This document shows positions 23,453 through 34,816 of a stretch of 64,000 bases of DNA, one piece after another. Positions within the stretch are counted from its first letter, which is position 1. Each line of letters opens with the position of its first letter. A model generated the notes under the pieces. That model had not been told where the DNA came from and made no database searches. It saw only the letters and a program-made list of their open reading frames with translations. This DNA is from Dryococelus australis (lineage: Eukaryota > Arthropoda > Insecta > Phasmatodea > Phasmatidae). Both the position numbers and the translations under genes were made by a program. The stretch spans positions 291,286,966-291,350,965 of the forward strand of contig CM057009.1 of the NCBI GenBank assembly GCA_029891345.1, given 5' to 3'.

Positions 23453-23828
23453 CACTAAAAATGAGGTAGACCGATTATTCGTCTTCTGTGCATGTGCCCA
23501 ACATTGACATACCCCAAACGAACACAACCGTCAAAGTCACATGGTCAACAGTGATGAACGTGTTTGTTTACATCTTAATTTAAAAATGACAAGCACTATT
23601 ATCTGAATAAAATACTTTTTCCAAGTTTTAATTTAATCAAACTGCATTACAAATTGGTTAGAGGAAGTATACATACATCGGAAACAATTTGTTTACAAAT
23701 CAGTTTTATAGCCTCAAATCCAATCCATGCCGTTTTCGCTAAACGTGTTGGCAGAAAAGCAGTTGAATTTTGGGACCCGGAGATTGGTTGTGCTTAGCCA
23801 GCGAGATCTGTCTACCTCATCTTTAGTC
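23453..23828. mobile_element. MITE mTA-3, 376 bp
   Basis: The ends CACTAAAAATGAGGTAGAC and GTCTACCTCATCTTTAGTC are inverted with two mismatches and are flanked by TA on each side (23451 and 23829). It is a single copy in this window. A TA target points to a Tc1/mariner-like mobiliser. Confidence 0.75.
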
Positions 23829-23830
23829 TA

Positions 23831-24679
23831 TGGTTGAACACTGTCGCTGTGGCGGTTTCCCGATTATTTCAGTGCGGGTGGCCAGCCTGATACACGCAGT
23901 TCTTGTTTACCGGACCGCGGGTCTCAGCAGGCAGCCAATAGCAGTAGGCGTTGTATTGGGATATACTCCCGGTGAGAGGCGGCTTCCCAGATTTCTACTG
24001 CTAGTCTGATCTTGGTCAAGAATCCGTTAGTTCAATGGCGTCTTGCGAAGCCTACTATGGGTATCAAATCGTCTTTGGTTGGTCTTAAAGCCCCGAAAGG
24101 AAAAAAAGATAATTGAGAGTAAATATACTGTGATTGGCTTTGACACTGCTATGTATCAAAACATATAGTCCAGTCATGCTGTTCAACTTCGAGAAATTAA
24201 ATGTTATTTTATTTCCCACAAATAGAAAAATAGTGAAGTGTTTATAAAATAAAATATTACAATAACGTTTTTTATTTTATTTTCAGACACAAGAATTATA
24301 CAGCCTTACCGGCAAAAATGATGTGTTACCCGGAAAAAAATGTCAAAAGATAATTCTAGATATTTATGCGTTTTTTTAATTGACGAATGTTGGGAGGATT
24401 TTAAAATATATCTTCATATAAATTGAAGGTATGTACATTTAAACATAAACTTACGTACTTTAAGGCTAACATGAGAATACAGAGATTTTAATTTTTTTTT
24501 TTATTTAGGAAAATAAAATATGACATAGATTTTGTATTTTTTTATTGCAAAGTTTGACTCAAAACATGTGAATAAACTGAACTGAAAACAAGATATTTTC
24601 TCATCTACACGAAAGGCACAGAAACAGCACATATAACTACACAGAAGTGAAACTAAGTGGCTGTTCCTTTGACGTGAGC
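23831..24679. other. unassigned
   Basis: 23840-24070 is GC-richer; the remainder is AT-rich. No domain recognised. Confidence 0.3.
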
Positions 24680-24840
24680 ATACCCATTCGCTGATTGTCT
24701 GAGCGAGGCGCTTGGAAACAAGTCTTGTGTACCTAGTCCAACGAAAGATTCGGCATTGGTTGGGCTGTGACTTGGACCGGTATGCTACCCGGCGCTGATT
24801 GGCGAGCGGCGTCCCTCTATATTGCCGCACAATGACACAA
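24680..24840 (-). repeat. REP-1 copy (part)
   Basis: GGCGCTGATTGGCGAGCGGCGTCCC matches GGCGCTGATTGGACGAGTGGCGTCCC in the copy at 56340 and CTGATCAGCGAACGGCGTTCC in the copy at 28440. Confidence 0.55.
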
Positions 24841-24844
24841 CTTT

Positions 24845-25099
24845 TCTGATGAGTGTGGATTAGGGCGGCTCTTAACATCGAGGTCTTGAGAGCCGATAAG
24901 GCTGAAGCGAGGTGAGTATGGAGCAGCGCCGGACTGTAAGGGCGGGGAGAAAGGTAAATCCCCGAGAATACCAGCCGACCAGTGGCATCGTCCGGCGTGG
25001 ATTCCCATATGCGAAAATCCGGGGGCAACCCTGCAGGGAATCGGAACCGATTCACCTAGGTGGGAGGCGAGAAGTCAGACAACTACACCACCACGGCTC
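24845..25099 (-). repeat. SINE-1, near full length
   Basis: It carries CGAGGTCTTGAGAGCCGAT, GTGAGTATGGAGCAGCGCCG, CATCGTCCGGCGTGGATTCC, the B-box region GGGAATCGGAACCGATTC and the head edge ACTACACCACCACGGC. It lies next to a REP-1 fragment, and an open frame spanning both is fortuitous. Confidence 0.88.
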
Positions 25100-25254
25100 C
25101 AGAGTTAACTGTGTAAACGGATGTTTGACTTCCGTATTTAATCCTTTCAGACCTACTTTAATTTGCCGTCTCAGGAGTTGCAGATAAAAAGTTTTTATGA
25201 TAAGTGATGTACTATAGCTGACACAACACTTATTTCGTTGTCAAAGCTAATGAG

Positions 25255-25547
25255 TAGAGCTAGTGATTTTTCGCGAAAAAATGTGAGTACACAGTAGACT
25301 TCAATACTATAAACACTCAGCAGCAGTTTATCTACTGCCATTGGTTACTGTCTGTTTGAGAAGGCGTTTCCACATTAGCCCGACCACACAGAATTCGGCA
25401 ACATCTGCGCGGATTCTACGTGATTCGTGTGCAGGCTGTTAACAAGTGTCAACAAGTAATTTAGCCAATCAAGATAAGTCAACGTCCCTACAGTGTCTTG
25501 AAATTTAACATGTCTTGAAATTTTCTCGCGAAATTTCATCACCCGTA
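25255..25547. mobile_element. hAT-like MITE, subfamily N6, 293 bp
   Basis: The ends TAGAGCTAGTGATTTTTCGCG and CGCGAAATTTCATCACCCGTA are flanked by an exact 8 bp duplication CTAATGAG (25247-25254 and 25548-25555). It is the inverse-orientation relative of 22029. Confidence 0.9.
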
Positions 25548-25652
25548 CTAATGAGCTGTAGGCTATCGGTTCGGCTACAGTTATTTGAACCAATTATGTC
25601 CTAGATCAGTAAGGCGGTTTGAGAATCATTTACCAACCAGTAGGATCATTGG

Positions 25653-26247
25653 TAGGGACTCCCGAATTTCGCGAAAATATTTCTGCACATGCTGGATTTC
25701 AATACCCTACGAGGGTAGAAGCAATTTCCTTTTATTTATCGGTGGCGTGTGTCTGTGAGAAGTTATTTCCATAGTTGACTGGCCAATCTGAATTAAGTTA
25801 CTGCGATGCTGTACGTTTCTGATTCGTGGGCAGACACTTAAGACGCGTAACATATATATTATCCAAACACAAAAATGAATCTGAGATAAATAGGGACAGG
25901 TGATTTTCGCGGAAAGATTTCAAGGCCAGTTTTACTCCAAAACACTTTTGTTCATATGCACTTTCGTGGTTGGAAGATTTTAAATGGCACGCGCCTCTAG
26001 TGACTTGCCCGCGAATCACGGTCGTTCAGTATCGGAGAACTATCTTACGATTGGTCGTGTCAAATAAGAACATGTCTTCTCACGTAGACACCCGGCCAGT
26101 AACCAAAATAAGTTGTGGTTGTGGACGTAGAATATTGAAGTATATCATGGCGATAAATATTTTTGCAAAAAACGCCTGTCACTAGAGATAAAGTGTTATG
26201 AAATACAACTGGTCGTGAAATCTTTTCGTGAAATTCGGGTGTCCCTA
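25653..26247. mobile_element. hAT-like MITE N2 (293 bp) hosting an N1 copy
   Basis: The ends TAGGGACTCCCGAATTTCGC and GTGAAATTCGGGTGTCCCTA are flanked by an exact 8 bp duplication ATCATTGG. Removing the nested element (294 bp) and one 8 bp duplication leaves 293 bp, which matches the N2 copy at 2082 in length and content. Confidence 0.92.
25891..26184. mobile_element. hAT-like MITE, subfamily N1, 294 bp, nested
   Basis: The ends TAGGGACAGGTGATTTTCGC and TTGCAAAAAACGCCTGTCACTA are flanked by an exact 8 bp duplication GAGATAAA (25883-25890 and 26185-26192), inside the N2 element. It is opposite in orientation to 19488. Confidence 0.92.
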
Positions 26248-26255
26248 ATCATTGG

Positions 26256-26684
26256 TCATCGAGCTTGAGAGTGCCTAATGTACGCAAATGTGCACACTGG
26301 GTCTGAATGGGCTAAAGTACTTTGTGGAACTGAAATAACGTTCAGGATTTTCGGGTGCTCTGACAATTGGCATCATCACCGCCGATGGGTCTTAAAGCGG
26401 AGACGGAATGTAATGGCGGAGAAAACGACAGTACCATGAGAAAACCCACCGACGAACAATAGTGTCCACCACTTTCCCAACATACAAAAATATCTCTCTC
26501 ACCAATATGTTACTGCGGGCCTTGGTAATTTTTTTGTCGTACTGCGTGTACATATGAGAGATTTATGTGTGACCACAGCAAAGTAAACTGGAGCCATACA
26601 CATCAAATCTGTTAGCATAGTTGCAGAGGAAATAATCTCATATGCCGTTGTTTGGCTATGTTGAAAGGCCATTAAACCATATTT
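26256..26684. other. unassigned, with a possible SINE remnant
   Basis: 26385-26470 contains GAGAAAACCCACCGACGAAC and a TCTTAAAGCGGAGACG-like start. It faintly resembles SINE-1 but is too worn to call. Confidence 0.3.
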
Positions 26685-26692
26685 GCAATACG

Positions 26693-26985
26693 TAGGGACT
26701 GGAAAATTTCATATTTTAACTACCTGTGTGCTGGACTCCATTCTACTGTGTATTTTCGAGCACGAGCTTTCTGTTCATAGGCTACTGTCCGAGTGTGTAG
26801 CCAGTTTTACCTCAGACCAGATGGCATGGAATTTGGTGCGTGTTTCCTTCCAGGTCTGTTACTGGCTCAATGTTCACCTGGGCTTGTATATTAAACTGTT
26901 ATCAAATTGTAAACAGGACAGAAATTTACATGTTCATGAACTCTAGCTTGTCCTAAAACGTATTCGCGAAATTTTCCAGTCCCTA
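26693..26985. mobile_element. hAT-like MITE, subfamily N3, 293 bp
   Basis: The ends TAGGGACTGGAAAATTTC and GCGAAATTTTCCAGTCCCTA are flanked by GCAATACG and GTAATACG (7 of 8). The core GTGCTGGACTCC...TTCATAGGCTACTGTCC matches the copy at 28735. Confidence 0.9.
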
Positions 26986-27002
26986 GTAATACGAGTAATG
27001 CT

Positions 27003-27267
27003 TAGAGACGCGAGAAATTCGGGACCTACAGGCTAGACTTCACAGTCTTATATACTCCCATACAGCTATCTCCTGTGTATTGGTTGATTGTTGTGGTAGT
27101 AAAAGACGGTAATTGGGCCCACATATAATTGCGTGTTTTGTCATTTGTTCATTTATCGCCAGGAGGTGCCAAGAAACACGTCCACGAATTACAAAAGTAA
27201 CATGAACGTATAAGTGTGTGATTTCCAACTTGTCTAGAAATGAAATCGCGAAATTCTCAGGTCTCTA
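27003..27267. mobile_element. hAT-like MITE, subfamily N4, 265 bp
   Basis: The ends TAGAGACGCGAGAAATTCG and CGCGAAATTCTCAGGTCTCTA are flanked by GTAATGCT and GCAATGCT (7 of 8). It was inserted 17 bases after the end of the N3 copy. Confidence 0.9.
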
Positions 27268-27275
27268 GCAATGCT

Positions 27276-27886
27276 TCGAAAGTGCTTTGCCTAAGTTGTC
27301 TGAAATTCATTTTCACATGCATACGTAAATGCGTTGAGAACATATTAACTGGTTTCGTGCAACCCATCGCATCGCACTTTAAGCTATACTGTAGGTATAC
27401 AAGCGCTTGCAGCCGCGAAGCATATCCCGAAAACAAATTCTTGTCAAATATGTAATAAATTTTTGAGTTTTTTTTTAAATTCTATACTTTGCAAAGATAA
27501 AAAAAATATTTTAATAAGGTATGTTTTCGTTAACTGGTATGTAATAATGTCACAATTTTGGTGTATTTATTATTTTGTTAAGTTCACCCCCAAAGTTGGG
27601 AACCGCAGCAGTATCGCGCGAAAATATTCATGGGCGGAAACTTCGCTCTCAAGATTTTCCCAGCGACAAAGTGCACGGGTCATACTTGCCGTGATATAAT
27701 TGGATGAAATAGTTTCTAGCTAACGTCGGGCAAGAAGGGTCTAAAGAGAAATGTGGCGTAACATGTTCTGTTCGCAAATAGGAAGTTCATCATTTCGATA
27801 CCAGCTTGCTGCAATGAAGATTATTTGGGGGGAAGGGGGGGGGGGAGTTATTCAAGTAAAACAATAATGCTGGCAATGTTCCTTAA
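27276..27886. other. unassigned
   Basis: AT-rich with a G-run near 27830; no gene supported. Confidence 0.3.
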
Positions 27887-28270
27887 CGGCTTCCCAAGAT
27901 GACAGCCGCGAACTTCAAATGGGGAAACAATGCTAAACCAATTTCCTTCTTATAGCGTTACTTTCAAAGATATCTATTTACAAAAAATAAAAACCATTTT
28001 GACTAATTTTCTCCAAAAATGTTGCATTAAAAAATTAATGATTCTTCTTTTTTGTTAAATTCAAATTTCAATATTACATTTTAGAAAAACTATATTAAAC
28101 AAAAAAACTATCGGCAAGATGTCTTCACATATAGCAAAATCCCTTAAGAAATTTCACGTATAATACTTCTTGTTTAAAATAGTTTTCTTTAGGATTGATG
28201 CAATGATAATGTAAATCCGTTAAACATTGATTCCCCATTTGAACTTCGCGTCTTCCGGCTTGGTAGGCAA
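27887..28270. mobile_element. inverted-repeat MITE, about 384 bp
   Basis: The left arm (GGCTTCCCAAGATGAC then CGCGAACTTCAAATGGGGAA) is mirrored by the right arm (TTCCCCATTTGAACTTCGCG then CTTCCGGCTTGGTAGGC) over about 45 bp with scattered mismatches. The interior is AT-rich. No clear target duplication, so the superfamily is open. Confidence 0.6.
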
Positions 28271-28439
28271 AGTCGTTCCGTCTGTTCATGAGGAAAATAA
28301 AATCCCTGGCTTTTGAGGATATTTTATGGTATCGTGCACGTGATAGGGACCGGCTAACTTCGTGTTAGCAAAGAGTAGATAAGTACACAGAGGCGAAATT
28401 TTGCGAATTTTCGTTTAAAATTGGCTTCCCCGTTCACCA

Positions 28440-28722
28440 ACTGGCTGCACGAAGATCTGGAGACGGACCTTGTGTCGGATTGGCCACAGCGTGCTGCGAA
28501 AAATTTCCTATTGGCTTGGCTGTCTGCTGGCAAGGGGAATACCTGGCCCTGATCAGCGAACGGCGTTCCGATATGTTGTTGGTTAGTGACGCCATTTTGG
28601 TGCAGTGTACGGTTCGAGTGCGCGATACATACCCTGCAGTTTTTCCTCTGTACTACCAAGTACTCTGTGGCGTCATTTTATGGCCGCACACTGAACTCCG
28701 AGATGTTGTACGCTCATGTCCC
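28440..28722 (-). repeat. REP-1 copy
   Basis: It shares CCACAGCGTGCTGCGAAAAATTTC and GTGACGCCATTTTGGTGCAG with the copy at 56340 (TTCAGCGTGCTGCAAAAGATTTC, GTGACGCGGTTTTGGTGGCG). It abuts the hAT MITE at 28735. Confidence 0.6.
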
Positions 28723-28734
28723 TTCTGCAATTGG

Positions 28735-29277
28735 TAGGGATAGGAAAATATCGCGACTTCAGTGCAATGTTGACTAGACTCCACAGTCCTGTGTACACTC
28801 GAGCATCAGCTGTTTGTTCATTGGCTGCTGCCCCAGAGAGTAGCCAGTGTTACCTCACTCCTGGCAGTATGGCACACGCTACTTGTTTCCTTGCAAGTCT
28901 GCTATTGGCTCAGTGTGGTCCAGGGCGTGCCTAGTAAACTGTGATCCAATTGCAAAGGTGACTTCAGTGTACACATATTGTGTAGGGGCAGTGGTTTTGC
29001 TAAAAGATTTACACTCAAGCTGTACTTCAATATCCACCGTCCTCAACCACAACTTCCTTTAGTTATTGGCCGCGCGTCTGCGCCAATCAGAATAAAGTAC
29101 TCGCGAGCAGACACTTCAGGCACGTAACCTTTTAAATCATCCAACCACTAAAGTGCATATGAACTAAAGTGTTTCGAAGTGCAATTGGCATTGAACTCTT
29201 TTCGCGAAAAACATCTGTCCCTACGTATTGGACGTCTACCTTGACCTGAAATGTATTCCCAAATTTTTCAATCCCTA
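28735..29277. mobile_element. hAT-like MITE N3 hosting an N1 copy
   Basis: The ends TAGGGATAGGAAAATATCGC and CCAAATTTTTCAATCCCTA are flanked by an exact 8 bp duplication GCAATTGG (28727-28734 and 29278-29285). Without the nested element and its duplication it is about 294 bp, the N3 length. Confidence 0.92.
28983..29223. mobile_element. hAT-like MITE N1, internally shortened, nested
   Basis: TAGGGGCAGTGGTTTTGC to GCGAAAAACATCTGTCCCTA, 241 bp. It is in the same orientation as 19488 and lacks about 50 internal bases. The flanking 8 bp are similar but imperfect. Confidence 0.82.
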
Positions 29278-29306
29278 GCAATTGGCCTCTAGCTTTTGCA
29301 GCTCGT

Positions 29307-29436
29307 GGAGCCACGGTGAATGAGTGGTTATACTGCTCGCTTCCCACCAATGCGAACCGTGTTCAATCCCCGGCCAGGACTATGGGGGCCAGCGGGTTTC
29401 CTCGAGAAACTGTCATTTCCCCCGCCCTTTCAACTT
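29307..29436 (+). repeat. SINE-1, 5' half
   Basis: A tRNA-like head: GGAGCCACGGTGAATGAGTGG then GTTATACTGCTCGC (A-box region), a GTTCAATCCCCGG B box, and GGCCAGCGGGTTTCCTCGAG. It ends within the body. Confidence 0.8.
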
Positions 29437-31069
29437 GTGTAACTCGTCCTACTGAAGACTTGCATGCTACCAAACAATAACGCAAATTTAGCAGTTCTCT
29501 AGTGATGACTGATAAAAATAACAAACCACGTGAAAAATAATTTTCAATATTTTTTCTATTGAAAATATTAGCGTTTAGCTTATAATCTTGATTCATAAAA
29601 ATGAAAAAAAAAAAAAAAAAAAAAAAAGTATTTTAACATGAAGTTTGTTTTAAGCAAAAGTTTTTTCTTGAAGTTACATTCATGGCATATTCCAGATTCT
29701 TTGAAATCCGACACTTGATTCGTAGGCGGGGTAGTTGTTCTATATATAGCTGCTGTATCTTACAATTTTATTATAAAAGTTAAAATTGAAATACTAGGGA
29801 ACTACTGTAAAAAATGCCAGGAAAATATTTTTATGACATTTTGAAGACATGTTCAATTAATGATTTGAAGCATTAGATTTGTTAAAATGTAACATTTTAA
29901 CAGAAAAGGATAGCAATTAGAATTTTCTACAATTAATTTTCTTCGTGTGTGCCATACTTTAGAACACAAGGAAGTAATTGAGAAAATATACACAAACTTT
30001 CAAAATGCACACTGTTTAATATTGCCAAAAGAAGTTTTTACGTACATGGTCCGACAATATTTCGTCCAGATAATTTACCATACACTTCATGTTCATTAAC
30101 ACACCAAGGTAAAACATTCTTGCAAAACCAGTGCCCTAATAAGTATAAAAATATAATACAATATCAATTAATCCACTCAGGATCATTTACAAGTGCGTAC
30201 ATAGGAGTATTATTTTAATCTTCACTCGTGATGAACAACAAAATTCTAAAATAGCAAATATATATTTTATGAATCGGCTAGTCTTTAAAAACCTTTTATC
30301 GTATTTGCGCTTAGGCGGTTACATTCTCAATGCTTTAAAAACCCTATTAAAAATAATGACCGCCGATTTATATACGCCCACATAGCGCTTTAAAAAAACT
30401 CTGGACAGTTATGTACTTCAAATAGATAGCTCACTAAACAGTGTTACAAAATTATTATTACCATGTGTATGTATTACTGAGCTTTCAAAGTCGCTGAATT
30501 TATTTACTGATATCAAACCTCTTTAATAAAAATGTCTCGTACAGAAAGAGAGGCAACTTCATACTTTTGCTTTTTACCAAAGGGATTCTCTACACGGAAA
30601 ACTAGCCGATATTCTTTGATAATAAAATGACCAAATTTAATACTGAATACTCAAATTCATTCTTCGGGCAAATTATCTCACTCGACCACTCAAAACCACG
30701 ACGACTAAAGTTGAAAAAAGTTAATCTCCATATTTTACGATGAGCGGCTAGTAAAGTCAATAATTTTCAAAAGGCGCTGAATGTGTTGTATGAAGCGAAA
30801 GAGACCGCAAGTTAGCTTGAGAGCAGAAAAAGTTGAAAGTATATAACCCAAGCACAGCCACTTAAACTATTAAACAATTTTTAATTAACAGGAGGAAAAA
30901 CATAAGTTGAACAATATAAATTCGTTTTAGCCAAAATTCCTACACTCCCATAAAAATGCGGGCGGCACATTAAAGAGTCCAGCTCGGGGCCGCGGGCGAC
31001 ATGTAATGCCCTTTCAAAGCCGCTAGCTCACCGGCCTGGAATTTTCGTGGTACTGATAAACGGGGAATA
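29437..31069. other. unassigned AT-rich DNA
   Basis: A poly-A tract lies at 29604-29627. No gene or repeat copy supported in the rest. Confidence 0.3.
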
Positions 31070-31492
31070 TAGGTTGTTCACGGTAAAATGTGCACTTTTG
31101 AAAGCCCTGCTTAGTATCTGCTTCTATGCACTTTGTGTATACTTCCGCCTTACGTAAAACTAATATTGCCATGGGCCTCATCACTTTATTCATGCGTCGG
31201 TCAAGTGAAACTATGAAATTATTAGAAAAGTAAATATGTTACAAATCTGGTAATTTTTTACACTTCGATGCATAAAAAACATGAACTGAAAGGAACCATT
31301 TAATCTATTATAAATAGTTACCTAACACACTATATTCGACGTTAATATGTAGAAATGATTTCCGTCCATCATTACCAAATTTACTGGGTACATATCTCTC
31401 AGTGCGCACGTTAAAATAAATGCAGATATGTGGCAGTGACATTTTTATAAGGTTGATTTAACAAAAATGCTCACGTTATCGTGAACAGCCCT
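31070..31492 (-). mobile_element. MITE mTA-2, full length, 423 bp
   Basis: TAGGTTGTTCACGGTAAAATG to CACGTTATCGTGAACAGCCCT, TA on both sides (31068 and 31493). It has exactly the length of the 6010 copy, in the opposite orientation. It carries ATGGGCCTCATCACTTTATT and CGTCCATCATTACCAAATTTA. Confidence 0.88.
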
Positions 31493-31724
31493 TACCAATA
31501 TGATCAAAAACTAACACACTAGTTCGAAATTCTTTAAGTTGAAGAATACTATTTGTTAGCTATCTCTCACCACCACCGCTCTGCGAGAGTGGCTATGGCA
31601 GTCGAACGGTACCGATCGTTAAGCAAACCTTCAACGACTCTAAATCGACCAAAACACCAAACTGTAAGTGGACACTGGGGATAAAACAAATCGATGAGTG
31701 CACTATTAAACCATTTAAGCGGCA

Positions 31725-31962
31725 TAGGCTGTTCACGGTAAAGTGGACACTTTTTAAGGCCCTGCTAAACTTTTAATTTCAACTAATTTCTAACTTTCCA
31801 CCACCTTTTAATATAAACATGGCAATATGACTAATAAACACAGTGTATATATTTTACCACTCCCAAACGTTAACGTCTCAGGATGCAATAAAATATATTT
31901 ATTAGGGGTTAATGCATTCTGAAAGGGCCTTATGAAGTGCTCACTTTACCGTGAACGGCCTA
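31725..31962. mobile_element. MITE mTA-1, 238 bp
   Basis: TAGGCTGTTCACGGTAAAGTG to CACTTTACCGTGAACGGCCTA. Same length and core (AAACACAGTGTATATATTTTA) as the 1518 copy. The flanking dinucleotides read CA on both sides rather than TA. Confidence 0.87.
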
Positions 31963-32202
31963 CACCAAGCTGCTACTATCAAACCGCTTCATTTACAAAT
32001 AATTTCCCAGCAGAAGTCCACATAATTACGCGACGTCCGTCCGCCATAACTCACCAGTATGTGTTACGACAGCCCATCAAGAAGTATGATAATTTCTGCT
32101 GTACATCACGCTCATGCTAAGGCCACACGAGCCGCCGTCGACTACATGGTCGTCCCGTCGACCAATCCATCGCTTGTTGCGTCTTCATCCACACACGATT
32201 CT

Positions 32203-32412
32203 AATTCACGTTCAAGCAGTAGACGAGGTAGCTGAAGGCTAATTAATTCACGTTCAAGCAGTAGACGAGGTAGCTGAAGGCTAATTAATTCACGTTCAAG
32301 CAGTAGACGAGGTAGCTGAAGGCTAACTAATTCACGTTCAAGCAGTAGACGAGGTAGCTGAAGGCTAATTAATTCACGTTCAAGCAGTAGACGAGGTAGC
32401 TGAAGGCTAATT
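32203..32412. repeat. minisatellite, 5 x 42 bp
   Basis: Units start at 32203, 32245, 32287, 32329 and 32371. They read AATTCACGTTCAAGCAGTAG then ACGAGGTAGCTGAAGGCTAATT and are almost identical (one T/C difference seen), so the array is young. Confidence 0.97.
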
Positions 32413-34129
32413 AATTAAGCAAATTAAGAAGATCGGAGTACTCATAAGGCTGCAGGTTCAAGAAGGGAGAGTGAGGGCAAACGCGGGCTTTTTATTAACC
32501 TGGGCGGGGGTGAAAAAGGAGGGGACGAGGAGAGGCGATGAAAGGAGAACTGGGTAGGGAGAACGAGGTGGCCGAGGAACTGTCCGCCTAGCCGGAAGAT
32601 TGATGAATTGTAACGTTGGGCGACAGCGCCAGGGTCGCACGTTTCCAAAGTAATTATTCCCACTTGTCGTACTTTATTTCATAGTATTATTTCTTACAAC
32701 AACAAAAAATTTTTTTTGTAAACTAATTGAACGTAGAAACGTAGAAAATAATTTTAGTCTTTTGAATGAGTGTATCCCGTTCAGTCGTTGCGTCCAAGAT
32801 CAAGGGCTTGTTGCACTTGAAGGATATTTATGGACGGTGCTGTACACAGCAAGGAATGAGTGTTCGGTATATTTAGAGTGACTTTCTTGTGGGTAGTCAT
32901 GTACGTACGTCCTGTTTGTGAATGGATATTACTGATCGAGACTGCTCACATTAAAGTAAGCACTTTTGAAATCAACCAAAAATTGTAGACAAGTGGTGAC
33001 AACTCTCAAATTCATATCAGTATCAACGATGAAAAATATTATTCTTTGTTCAGTAATTACTTGTATGGCCTTGACATATATGGAATATGCAAAAAAAAAT
33101 AATAAAAAATTAAAATAAAAATACAACCAGCAAATACACTCAGAAACATTAAATAATCAATTGCCACGAAACGCAAGTATATAAGTAATAAACTCATATT
33201 TACTGACTGGTGTTTATTGAGACTTGAATAGCTTGACATCTTTTCTTCACCAAAAATTAAAATGTGCTGACAGGAAAAATTTTATGACTTTTACAAAATT
33301 AACGTCTTTGCACTTTATTGTCAATATATTAAAATGGAGTTTCATATATATATTTATATAATATATCACCGATTTTTCAAACAGCAAAATTATTTAAATT
33401 ACCAGGAATGCTACCATGGCATCTGAAAAAGTCAATTGTATAGATGTTACGTATCTCATAACTTTTGATTTAGATATACCGAATTTGGTTCCAATTACCG
33501 CGTTAGCTCTAATTTGAGGAAACGTACGCCGACACATTGAAAAACGTGCTAAATCGATGTTAAACGCAGTTATTTAATAAGGACTTTAGTCAAATGGAAA
33601 ACAAATTGAAATGATTCATACAGATTGGGTGAAAATAAACAACGTTACTATTTTAATTTATTTCATTATATTGTATCTCTAGAAACAATGTTTGTCCACT
33701 GTATGACCATCAGTTAAGGCGGTCATGAAATGTTCCAGTAAATTAATGTGAATCGATATCTCCATTCGAAAATCGAAGACATTTTACGGCAGGCTTGTCG
33801 CGCGCTTATAAGTGTCAGTGCAAACCATTACACACGATACAAACTGCGCGGTTGGTAAAATTTTACGTGAAATTGCGAAGTACTGGTAAAAAACAAACAT
33901 TCGGGAATATCTGCAATATTACGTACTCCTCACTTTCTCAGTAACGAGCTTAGCGAGAGATTCCCGGATATTTCTGTTAATTTGCAAAATTCCCGTGATT
34001 TCTCTCTTTTTAAGGAAAAAAGAGGGGTTGAATTTGTAATGGCATTAACACTACAGTCTGTTGCAGGGGTGTTATTTTTTCAAGTGTTATATTGGATATT
34101 GCGCGTTTATTCCTGCAGAAAGAACAAAT
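32413..34129. other. unassigned; contains one MITE-end fragment
   Basis: 32450-32640 is purine-rich and GC-richer. At 32940-32985 an mTA-like end (GACTGCTCACATTAAAGTAA) stands alone. No gene supported. Confidence 0.3.
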
Positions 34130-34371
34130 GAGTGAGTGAGTAAAGAGATTTGGAAGGCTTTTTACATCGAGGTCTTGAGAGCCGATAACAGTGAAACGAA
34201 GTGAGTATGGCGCAGCGCTGGAATGAAGTGGCGAGGGAAACATGAGATCTCCGAGAAAACCCGCAGACCAGCGGCATCGCCCGGCACTCCCGCAGGGAGT
34301 TACCCGAACGGGGATTGAACCCGGTTCGCCTTGGCAGGAGGCGAGCAGGCTAACTGCTCAGCCACGCGGCC
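34130..34371 (-). repeat. SINE-1, near full length
   Basis: GAGTGAGTGAGTAAAGAG tail, CGAGGTCTTGAGAGCCGATA, GCATCGCCCGGCACTCCC, B box GGGGATTGAACCCGGTTCG, head edge TAACTGCTCAGCCACGCGGCC. AAAGAACAAATG before and AAACGAACGAAAATG after resemble a target duplication. Confidence 0.88.
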
Positions 34372-34563
34372 ACGTAAAACGAACGAAAATGGTTTTCACC
34401 CAACACCTAAATCTATTACGATGTTCATTTACATCAATGTAGTCGACACGGTTTCCTATATGACTGGACTAAAGGGATTCAAGCGAAGACATGTGTTGCA
34501 GTAAATGTGAGGTGACAGTATTTATGATATAGTTTCGAGTGGCGTGAATATTTCAACTGATAG

Positions 34564-34816
34564 GGGGCCACGGTAGTGTAGTGGTCAGACTGCTCACTGA
34601 ACACCTAGAGGAACCAAGTTCGATTCCCAGTGGGGTCGCCCCGGATTTTGGAACGTGGAAATCATGCCTGACAATGCCTTTGGTCGGCGGGTTTTCTCGG
34701 GGTCTCCGTTTCCGTCACCCATGCATTCTGGCTCTGCCCCATGCTCACTTCGCTTTACTCTCATCGACTCTCATGACCTCGACGTAAAGATCCACTCAAA
34801 TCTCTCCACTCTATCT
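34564..34816 (+). repeat. SINE-1, near full length
   Basis: The head GGGGCCACGGTAGTGTAGTGG (A box) and AAGTTCGATTCCCAG (B box), body GGTCGGCGGGTTTTCTCGGG, then 3' block TCATCGACTCTCATGACCTC and AATCTCTCCACTC. It is only 190 bases from the oppositely oriented copy at 34130, so the pair can form a foldback. Confidence 0.9.

Noticed and set aside
24501-25055. 184-codon minus-strand frame, the longest in the window
   Set aside because: It spans a SINE-1 copy, a REP-1 fragment and AT-rich DNA; no domain is visible and its parts recur elsewhere as repeats.
32203-32412. CRISPR-like array
   Set aside because: Units are contiguous with no unique spacers; it is a simple minisatellite in eukaryotic DNA.
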